Shown here: piece by piece, positions 46,225-53,938 of the stretch
Position numbering within the stretch: position 1 is the stretch's first letter
How the letters are laid out: the number at the start of each line of letters is the position of its first letter
NCBI RefSeq assembly: GCF_021088345.1
Contig: NZ_CP088156.1
Coordinates: 248,001 to 312,000, forward strand
DNA length: 64,000 bases
Direction: 5' to 3'
Origin: Bradyrhizobium ontarionense
GTDB lineage: Bacteria > Pseudomonadota > Alphaproteobacteria > Rhizobiales > Xanthobacteraceae
Position numbers and translations under genes: made by a program
Notes under the pieces: generated by a model
What the model saw: only the letters and a program-made list of their open reading frames with translations
Told to the model about the DNA's origin: nothing
The model's database searches: none

Positions 46225-49200
46225 TCACGCTGTGGTCGCTAGGGGATGGGCGGCGCTTTCGAGCCTGAGACGATCGAGGGCCTCGAGCATCTCCAGGATT
46301 TCGTCCTCGTTCGGCATGAAATCGATCAGGCACGCAATTTCATTCACGCCCGCCTGCCGCAGACGCTGGACTTTCCTCACGCAACTTTCGACGGTTCCCA
46401 CGAGCCCCGTTATTTCCCGGATTCGGTCGAACGCACGGTCGGCAAGTTGCCGGATGTCGGCTTCGGACGCGGTCTCGAAGTCCTCGCCGCCGATGCCCTG
46501 GGCGTTGCTGGACTGCAGCAACATGTTGGATCGGACATACTCCGTGTAGCCGGCCTTGGCCTTCGTCAGAACAGTCGGCTCATCGTCTCCGACATAGGTA
46601 TGCTGCATGAGCGTAACCTTGGCGCCCCGCGGATCGCGTCCCGATGCGACATAGGCCTGACGATAAGCTGCGATGTTCTTTTCCAGATCGTTCATCGACT
46701 GATGCAGCAGGGCCGTCAGCACGTTGAAGCCCAATTTCCCGGCCGTGACGAATGAATCCGGTGATTCTGCGGTCAGCCAGATCGGCAGCTCCTTCTGCGT
46801 CGGTCTCGGAAATGTCCGCGTTGTCACATTGCGGTTCGCGCCGTTGACCGCGGCTATGGTCTCGCCGCGCCAAAGCTTTTGAACGACCTCAATGCCTTTT
46901 AGCATCATGTCCTTGCGCTTTTGATGTGCGTCTGGCGCCAGAACGAAGTCGTTGACGTGCCAGCCCGAGCCGAAAGCGATCGCTGTGCGGCCGCCGGACA
47001 GATTGTCGACCATCGACCATTCCTCGGCGACGCGAACGGGATGGTGAAGAGGCAGGATGACGCTTCCGGCGCGGATTCCAACACGGGAGGTGGTGGTGGC
47101 AAGAGCTGCGCCTGTGATCGCCGGGTTGGCGTAAAGCCCGCCGAAATTGTTGAAATGACGCTCCGGCGTCCAGATGGCCTCAAAGCCTCTCTCGTCGGCA
47201 AATCGCGCGCAGTTCATCAGCAAATCGTATTTGGAGCGCCCTTGCGAGCTGTCGCAAGCCGAGAAGAAGAACAGGCTGAATCCCAGGGGTGTGAGGGTCT
47301 CGTCCGAGTTCAGCCAGTTAGGGGACAATTGCGGCACGCTGGCACTCTGCAGCCTCGCGACGCGGGTGATCGTTGGTGCTGCCAGCGAAGGCGCCTGCTG
47401 GTATGCGCCGTCCTTCAGCGCCTCGCTTATGCCTGCAATGGTCGGCGCCGCCATGAAGTCGCGGAGGCTGAGGTGCTTGCCGGTCTCCTTCCGCAAGCGG
47501 GCAAGCAGCTTTGTCGCCACGAGCGAGTGACCGCCGAGCGAAAGGAAGTCATCTCGAATGCCGATCGTCGCGACGCCCAGGACTTGCTCCCAAATTCGGG
47601 CAATCTGACGTTCGAGGTCGTTCCGGGGGGCGACGTAGTCGGCACGTCCTTCGGATTGAACATGCGTCGGCTTTGTTGCCGCAAGCTCGTGCAGGGCATG
47701 ACCGATCCGGTCCTGCTCCGAATGCAGATGCCGCTCGACCACGGTCTGAAAATCGTCGACCGAGATGATGACCTGGCGCAGGCCGGTGGTCACCGCGAGT
47801 TCGAAAGCCTCCGCTCCTTCGCGTGGCGAAATTGCACCGGCCAGCGTTCGCTCGCGCCAGTCCTTGAGCTCCTGGGGAACGACGGTGTCGACCGCCATCC
47901 CGACGTCTTTCCACGCCCCCCAATTCAGCGAAACGACATGCGTGTAATCGAGGCCGGCCGTCGCCATCGCATCGAGAAACGCGTTGGCGGCGCAATAGTC
48001 GCTCTGTCCAACGCGGCCGAGCACGGAGTTATGGGAGGAGCAGAGCGCAATGAATTTGGGCGACGCCGCCCGAAGGACGTCGGCGAGAACGAGGGCGCCC
48101 TGCGTCTTCGGCCTGAGGACAGCGAGGGCCTTGGTCGTGGAAAGCGTGGACAGCAGGCTGGATCCGGGAAGGCCGGCGGCATGGATGGCGCCATCAATGG
48201 TGGAGAAACGGGCGATCGCTGCCTGGACGACCTCACCCATCGCGCGGGCGTCGGAGGTGTCTGCACAGCAGGTCGTGACATCCGCGCCGAGCTTCCTCAG
48301 GTCCAGCACGGATCGTATTCGCTTGCATACGCGATCGTTGGGATCGCGCTCCGCGAGGAGCCGCTCCCAGGTGGCCGGTTCGGGCAGTCCTTCTCTGCCT
48401 GTGAGGATCAAATTGGCTCGATAGTTGCGGGCGAGGTACGTCGCGATCGACAGGCCGATCCCGCCGAGTCCACCGGTGATCAGATAGGTGCCGCCGTCTC
48501 GCAGGCGGAGATCTTCGCGGACTGTTTTTGGAATCGGTTCGAAGAAGGGAACGTAAACATCCTCCCCGCGCAACGCCACAACGTCGCCGAGTGAGGGAGC
48601 CAGGGCAGCTCGAACGGCGGCTGCGATGGAGAAGCGTCCGGCGGGCAGGTCGACGAGCCGGCTTCGCGCATGGGGATATTCTTGCGGGATGACCTTGATC
48701 GGTCCCTGCAACAGCGCTGCGTTGGGCGACACGTCATCGCCAGGCACGACACCAAAGAGCTGACGCGAAAAAGCGACGACGGACGGGGGATCGTCGGCTC
48801 CGTCCACGAACGCCGCGCTCAGATTCAAGAGTGTGTTGAAGCCGAGCTCGACTGTCCGGTCGTGCGACGCCGTCTGGTCGGTGATCAGCCACGCATGAAA
48901 GATCGCGCTGAGCCTGACGCCGCGTGCCGCCAGGAGCTCGTCAAGCTTGCGACAGGCATTTTCCTCGGATGGGTCGACGGTAATCTCGGCGCCGTCGTCC
49001 CGAAACGCCGTGCCCGGTGTGACCTTGACGGTTTCCCAGCCATGTTGTCGAACCTCTCGCTCGAGCGCGACGCCGAATGCATTCTGGTTGGCAAGGATCA
49101 GGACCGTCCCCTGGCCCGCCGGCGTTGCCGGCAAATCGTCGAGTTTGGCTGGGCGCCAGGCCTGCTGATACAGCCAGCGGTCAACGGCGCGGCGCTCGAT

Positions 49201-51975
49201 CGCAGCAGGCGGCCGATCGTTCGCATCGGTCGCGTCATATCGCGGCGGATCGAAAGAATGGCGCGTGCGCTCGAAAGACGTGAGGGGAAGAGCCACGCGC
49301 CGCGAAGTGCTTCTGTCACGCCATGCGTCCCATTTGATCGGGACACCAGTCGTCCATAGTCTCGCGACTGACCGAGCCAGCCTGTGCGCCACGGGCAGAT
49401 CGTTCGATCCGTCCATTGCGGGTATGATCGCCTTGGAGGTGTGCTTCTGGTCGTTTCGTTGGGCGAGGCGCGAAAGCGTGGCGTCGGGACCGATTTCCAG
49501 AAACACCCGCCCGGGCTTTTCGAGCGCCGTCATGATGGCTTGCTGAAAGCGAACCGGCTGTCGCAGTTGGAGCGTCCAATAGTCGGCGTCCATGAGATCC
49601 CCGGGGGGGACGATCATTCCAGTCACGGTGGAAATAACGGGCACCTTGGCAGGCGAGAACGCGACCGCCGAGGCGCACGCCCGGAATTGCGACAGGATCG
49701 GTTCGACGAGGGCGGAATGAAATGCGCGAGACGTCTGCAATCTGGCAAAAGGCAAGTCGGCGTTTTCGGCGGAAGCTGCGAGGGCGTCGATTGCGGCCGG
49801 GTGACCCGACACGACAACCGAGTCAGGCGCATTGAAAGCGGCGATGTTGCAGCCGGGACCCAAAAGGCGACGGGCCTCCTCAATTCCCAGGGCGAGTGCG
49901 AGCATTGAACCTTCGCCCGTCGACTTGAGCAGCCGCCCACGCTCGACGAGCAAGTTCAATGCATCCTTGAGCGCCAAAATCCCCGCGAAGTGAGCCGCCG
50001 CATACTCCCCGACGCTGTGTCCGATCAGGAGAGAAGGGCGCACGCCGAGGTCAGTGAAGCGGCGAGCCAGCGCATATTGGAGAATAAAGAGCGCGGGCTG
50101 GGCGATGCTGGTGTCGAGGAACGTAAGCCGTGCCTTCTCGCCCGTCGCGAACAGAACCAGCCTGATGTCGTCCTTGATACTGTCGGGGAGCAGGGAGACT
50201 GCGGTCTCGACAGCCTCGGCAAATGCGGGGTCGCTTCGCGAAAGGCCCCGCGCGATTCCTGGGATCTGGACCCCTTGGCCTGGAAACAGGAATACCACGT
50301 CGGGCGCGGTGGGGTCGGCGGCTCCTTCGACGGTGTCTTCGCCGAGAAAATTGGGGGCTGCGCCTTCGCGCGTGACGATCGCCCGTCGATGCGTGAACGC
50401 CGTGCGACCGCTTTGAAGCGTATACGCAATGTCCGAGAGAGGCCCGGACGAGTTCTGAACATGCTGCGAAAGGCGGTGCAGCGTTTGATCGAGGGTCGAT
50501 CGCGAACGCGCCGAAATGGGAAAGATCTCAGTCTGCATGTCGCGCTCGATCGGCTGGTGCAGCTGTGGCGCCTCTTCCAGGACGACGTGTGCGTTGGTGC
50601 CTCCCAGGCCGAAGGAACTGACCCCGGCTCGTCTTGGACCGCCGGTCGATTGCCACTCACGCAGCTCCGTGTTGATGATGAAGGGTGAAGCGTCCGACAG
50701 CGGCAAAGCGGGATTCTGCTTTCGAAACAGAGCGAGGGGAGGGATCTCGCGCCGTTCCAGCATGAGGATGGTCTTGATGAGGCCGGCAATACCCGCAGCC
50801 GCGCTCAAATGCCCGATATTTGGTTTGACGGAACCAAGCACGCAGAACGCATTCTTCGCCGTGTAGCTCCGGAAGACCTGCGTGAGCGCAGTCACCTCGA
50901 TCGGATCGCCAAGTTGCGTTGCCGTTCCGTGGCATTCGATATAGCCAACGGTCTCCGGATCGATCGCGGCATTCTCAAGCGCCATCGCAACGACGTCGGC
51001 CTGTCCGGTCACGCTGGGCGCCGTGAAGCCGGCGCGGAGGCTGCCGTCATTATTGACAGCGCCGCCTTTGATGACGGCGCGAATTCGGTCGCGGTCGCGG
51101 ATGGCGTCCGCCAGCCGCTTGAGCACGACAATTCCGACGCCGTCGCTGAAAACCGTGCCCGAGCTGTCGACATCGAAGGTGCGGCAATGGCCGTCGCTTG
51201 ACAGAATACTGTCTTCGCTGAACTGGTACCCGGCCTTGAGCGGATAGGAGACGCGTACGCCGCCCGCGAGAACGACGTCGTTTTCAAAGTTCTGAAGGCT
51301 TTGAATCCCGAGCACGACCGAAACGAGGGATGTCGAACAAGCGGATTGGACGTTGACGCTCGCGCCGCGCAAACCGAGCTTGAACGAAACCCTGGTCGTA
51401 AGATAGTCTTTGTCGTTTCCCGTCAGAAAATCGATCTCGTCCAGATCCTGCGCATCATAGGGAGTGCCGGCCTTCAGGCCGAACGCATAAGTGTTGAATC
51501 GCGCTCCGCCGTACACGCCAACGAGAGCGTCGATATTCCGCGGATCGTATCCGGCGTCTTCCAGCGCGTGCCATGCGCACTCGAGGAACACCCGTTGCTG
51601 CGGGTCGATCGATTTTGCTTCAGCAGGGGCGTAGCCGAAAAAGCCGGCATCGAATGCGTCTGCGTCCGCGATGATTCCCTTTGCCCGAACGTAGTTGGAA
51701 TCTTTCAGTCGTCGAGGATGAACGCCATTAGCGACGAGCTCTTGATCCGAGAAGAAGGAAATGCCTTCACGGCCTTGCCGGATCAGTTGCCAGAATTCAT
51801 CGAGGTCGGACGCGCCGGGAAACCGACCGGCCATTCCAACCACGGCTATGTTATTGGGCGAAGAAACGTCGCTATCACTTGACACCTTGAATCCCTCTTT
51901 CAGGAGCACCTCTGCGAATGCGGAGTCGAACTGACGTTGCGCGAAATCGAGAGGTCGTTGACAGCGACTAAGCAT
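46225..51975 (-). CDS. Type I PKS KS-AT-KR-ACP with fused luciferase-like monooxygenase
   Basis: A 1,916-residue module. Ketosynthase: Cys213 in SACSTS, His349 in ECHGTAT and His389 in KPNIGHL, all intact. Acyltransferase: GHSVGE (Ser654) and AFHS (751-754), which predicts malonyl-CoA. Ketoreductase: TGGLGGIG (1167-1174) and Tyr1327/Asn1331 in YCAAN. No dehydratase or enoylreductase. Carrier: GGHSLV (Ser1484). From 1563 a luciferase-like monooxygenase of the kind known from natural-product synthases follows: LTPLGFSLFFFSACDSS, then FEAIWTPERHFNNFGG and TSRVGIRAGSVILPLHHP. The product would be a two-carbon extension reduced to a beta-alcohol and oxidised by flavin chemistry. The start leaves only 43 bp to the divergent methyltransferase gene. 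Confidence 0.94.
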   Translation of the reverse strand: MLSRCQRPLDFAQRQFDSAFAEVLLKEGFKVSSDSDVSSPNNIAVVGMAGRFPGASDLDEFWQLIRQGREGISFFSDQELVANGVHPRRLKDSNYVRAKGIIADADAFDAGFFGYAPAEAKSIDPQQRVFLECAWHALEDAGYDPRNIDALVGVYGGARFNTYAFGLKAGTPYDAQDLDEIDFLTGNDKDYLTTRVSFKLGLRGASVNVQSACSTSLVSVVLGIQSLQNFENDVVLAGGVRVSYPLKAGYQFSEDSILSSDGHCRTFDVDSSGTVFSDGVGIVVLKRLADAIRDRDRIRAVIKGGAVNNDGSLRAGFTAPSVTGQADVVAMALENAAIDPETVGYIECHGTATQLGDPIEVTALTQVFRSYTAKNAFCVLGSVKPNIGHLSAAAGIAGLIKTILMLERREIPPLALFRKQNPALPLSDASPFIINTELREWQSTGGPRRAGVSSFGLGGTNAHVVLEEAPQLHQPIERDMQTEIFPISARSRSTLDQTLHRLSQHVQNSSGPLSDIAYTLQSGRTAFTHRRAIVTREGAAPNFLGEDTVEGAADPTAPDVVFLFPGQGVQIPGIARGLSRSDPAFAEAVETAVSLLPDSIKDDIRLVLFATGEKARLTFLDTSIAQPALFILQYALARRFTDLGVRPSLLIGHSVGEYAAAHFAGILALKDALNLLVERGRLLKSTGEGSMLALALGIEEARRLLGPGCNIAAFNAPDSVVVSGHPAAIDALAASAENADLPFARLQTSRAFHSALVEPILSQFRACASAVAFSPAKVPVISTVTGMIVPPGDLMDADYWTLQLRQPVRFQQAIMTALEKPGRVFLEIGPDATLSRLAQRNDQKHTSKAIIPAMDGSNDLPVAHRLARSVARLWTTGVPIKWDAWRDRSTSRRVALPLTSFERTRHSFDPPRYDATDANDRPPAAIERRAVDRWLYQQAWRPAKLDDLPATPAGQGTVLILANQNAFGVALEREVRQHGWETVKVTPGTAFRDDGAEITVDPSEENACRKLDELLAARGVRLSAIFHAWLITDQTASHDRTVELGFNTLLNLSAAFVDGADDPPSVVAFSRQLFGVVPGDDVSPNAALLQGPIKVIPQEYPHARSRLVDLPAGRFSIAAAVRAALAPSLGDVVALRGEDVYVPFFEPIPKTVREDLRLRDGGTYLITGGLGGIGLSIATYLARNYRANLILTGREGLPEPATWERLLAERDPNDRVCKRIRSVLDLRKLGADVTTCCADTSDARAMGEVVQAAIARFSTIDGAIHAAGLPGSSLLSTLSTTKALAVLRPKTQGALVLADVLRAASPKFIALCSSHNSVLGRVGQSDYCAANAFLDAMATAGLDYTHVVSLNWGAWKDVGMAVDTVVPQELKDWRERTLAGAISPREGAEAFELAVTTGLRQVIISVDDFQTVVERHLHSEQDRIGHALHELAATKPTHVQSEGRADYVAPRNDLERQIARIWEQVLGVATIGIRDDFLSLGGHSLVATKLLARLRKETGKHLSLRDFMAAPTIAGISEALKDGAYQQAPSLAAPTITRVARLQSASVPQLSPNWLNSDETLTPLGFSLFFFSACDSSQGRSKYDLLMNCARFADERGFEAIWTPERHFNNFGGLYANPAITGAALATTTSRVGIRAGSVILPLHHPVRVAEEWSMVDNLSGGRTAIAFGSGWHVNDFVLAPDAHQKRKDMMLKGIEVVQKLWRGETIAAVNGANRNVTTRTFPRPTQKELPIWLTAESPDSFVTAGKLGFNVLTALLHQSMNDLEKNIAAYRQAYVASGRDPRGAKVTLMQHTYVGDDEPTVLTKAKAGYTEYVRSNMLLQSSNAQGIGGEDFETASEADIRQLADRAFDRIREITGLVGTVESCVRKVQRLRQAGVNEIACLIDFMPNEDEILEMLEALDRLRLESAAHPLATTA

Positions 51976-52018
51976 TGTATACTCTAATTCAGGTTGTCAA
52001 CATTGCGCTGATATCGAA
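51976..52018. promoter_or_regulatory. Very short divergent promoter between PKS and methyltransferase genes
   Basis: Only 43 bp separate the two start codons, so promoters must overlap each other or the coding regions. The minus-strand sequence contains TTGACA about 17-18 bases before TATACA next to the PKS start, resembling a sigma-70 promoter; if real, the PKS transcript would be nearly leaderless or start within the gene. Confidence 0.35.
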
Positions 52019-53938
52019 ATGAGTGTCATCAGATCCGACGCAACTTCCGTAAATTTTTCGCGGCGACTCGCTAACAATCCGCACATCTATCAGTGGCTGA
52101 ATGGAATCGCTGTGATTCCGATATGGCACGCGCTTCATCAACTCGATGTCCTTCCGTTGCTGCGGCTTGGTGATGGCGAAGAGCGCCTGAGATTCAGAAA
52201 TTTTCTGAAACGCGTTCAGGAAAAACACCCGGCGATGCGCGCGGGATGTTTGCTCGGCGCGTTTCGCACGCTGACATTCCAGGGATGGTTGTCGCTCGAA
52301 GATTGCGGGCTTGACACGCGCCTGGAGTTGACGCGCGAAGGCACGATGGCTCTCGCGCTGCTCGATCGGACTGCGACGACGATTTCGATTGCCATTGCCG
52401 AAATTGCGTGGTTGTCGCGGCTCCCGGATATCGTTGTCAACGCGAATGAGTCCGGCGTCGCGAATTGCACGGCTGCAATTCGGAATCTCGCCGAGCTGTC
52501 TTCCGCCGGCTGGGAGCTTCTACCGACGTCCGACGACGATCAGGATGCGGTCTCTGTTCAGATAGCCCGCTATGTCGATGCACTTATATTGTGTCCCGTC
52601 CTCGTTCTCTTCGCCCGGCCCGGGCTGCTGGGCGAATTGTCGGTCTTTGAAATGATTAAAGGTCGTCCTGGAGCGGACTGGCCGCTTCAATCGTACGCGG
52701 AACCGCTTGGCTCGCTGCTGACGGCGATGCTCGAATTTCTGCAGGATCAAGGCGTTGTCGTCTCGGACGACGAGGGCTGGAGCCTGACTGACGAAGGCAA
52801 GTCGCTGGCGTCAGAGGCGGCCAATTTCGGTGTCGTGACGTCATATCTCAATACGTTCGCTCATTTCAGGGACTATCTGGCGGGCGCAAGCGACGTGTTC
52901 GATGTCGATCTGGACGAGCATGTGGACCGCGCGTTGAATATCTGGGGCAGCAGCGGATCAACCACGGCCAAAGCCATCCGTCAGAACATCTGCGAGTGTG
53001 TCCTGACGACCTTGTTTGACGAGCTGCCGCTGGATGAGCAGCCGCTTGGCATTGCGGATATGGGATGCGGAGACGGGCGCGCTCTCGCGGAGTTCGCCGA
53101 ATTTGTCATCGAAGGGACGCAGCGCGGCAAAAATCTCGCGTCGCACCCGCTGCATCTCGTCGGCGCAGACATCAGCCCGATCTCACGCGCGGCCGCTTCG
53201 CGAAACCTGAAGAGGTTCGCCGGGCGCAAGGGCGTCATGACGGCCGTCATCGAGGGCGATGTTTCGGATCCGTCGGCCTTCGATCGGGCGCTTCGATCCC
53301 TACATTGGGATGAGGGCCGCGCGAATGCGTCGAGTTTCCTGCATACCCAGTTGTTTCTCCTGCATGATCGGCGCCGTCTGATCGATGATTGCGAGCAGGC
53401 TTCCGAGGAGTTGAATATCGCGATCAGCCGGACATCCCCATTTGCGATCGAGGATGCAATTTCGTCTGTCGGGAAAGACATTCCGCCGCCGCCCTGGTCC
53501 GAGAGCGAATCCGGCAAGGTCGGCGCCGAAATCGTCAATGCCTTCACGACGTCGTGTTGCGATCGAGGCGAGCTCGTTCCGGCGGTCGTGGTGGGAGCAG
53601 ACTTGATTGCGTTGCTCGAGCGTTGGCGTTCATACGCGCCGTTCGGCATCGTCATCGTCGAGCCTCATGTTCCCAGACTGGACGAGATCAACGGCTCGAA
53701 TCGCGATCGAACCCAGGTCGATCCCGCGCCCGCGGTATGGGGCGTTCACTTTCCGTCGAATCAATTCTTGATGCCGTTCGTGGAGTTCGAGCTCGCTTTG
53801 TCCCTGGCGGGATTCTCGACAGTGGAACGATGGAACAGCGCGACTGGAGGTCTCAGCATGACGTGGTCCGTGAGCAGCGAGCTCGTCTATCGAACGGTCG
53901 CGATGCCGTCGGCATTGGTTCTGGAGCACGGCCTATGA
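52019..53938 (+). CDS. AprA/SxtA-like loading-type methyltransferase, stand-alone
   Basis: The 639-residue protein has two winged-helix-like regions (about 30-120 and 205-270) and then a SAM-binding Rossmann domain, LGIADMGCGDGRALAEF (343-359). The following text, RGKNLASHPLHLVGADISP then VIEGDVSDP and LHTQLFLLHDRRRL, follows the pattern of the methyltransferase in loading modules of SxtA (saxitoxin) and AprA (apratoxin), where 'RG..l..hPL.lvGaDyN' and 'lh.R.FLdHnR' occur. There the domain methylates malonyl-carrier and is joined to a GNAT-like decarboxylase; no such domain is here. It may prepare the starter for the divergent PKS. Family match from memory; an ordinary O-methyltransferase is the alternative. 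Confidence 0.6.
   Translation: MSVIRSDATSVNFSRRLANNPHIYQWLNGIAVIPIWHALHQLDVLPLLRLGDGEERLRFRNFLKRVQEKHPAMRAGCLLGAFRTLTFQGWLSLEDCGLDTRLELTREGTMALALLDRTATTISIAIAEIAWLSRLPDIVVNANESGVANCTAAIRNLAELSSAGWELLPTSDDDQDAVSVQIARYVDALILCPVLVLFARPGLLGELSVFEMIKGRPGADWPLQSYAEPLGSLLTAMLEFLQDQGVVVSDDEGWSLTDEGKSLASEAANFGVVTSYLNTFAHFRDYLAGASDVFDVDLDEHVDRALNIWGSSGSTTAKAIRQNICECVLTTLFDELPLDEQPLGIADMGCGDGRALAEFAEFVIEGTQRGKNLASHPLHLVGADISPISRAAASRNLKRFAGRKGVMTAVIEGDVSDPSAFDRALRSLHWDEGRANASSFLHTQLFLLHDRRRLIDDCEQASEELNIAISRTSPFAIEDAISSVGKDIPPPPWSESESGKVGAEIVNAFTTSCCDRGELVPAVVVGADLIALLERWRSYAPFGIVIVEPHVPRLDEINGSNRDRTQVDPAPAVWGVHFPSNQFLMPFVEFELALSLAGFSTVERWNSATGGLSMTWSVSSELVYRTVAMPSALVLEHGL

Noticed and set aside
46921..48594. 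557-codon plus-strand frame
   Set aside because: Antisense to the PKS carrier and monooxygenase region; no motifs.
53389..53934. Upstream extension of the NRPS frame at 53935
   Set aside because: It lies inside the methyltransferase gene in another frame; Arg-rich text; the ATGA overlap gives a natural start.
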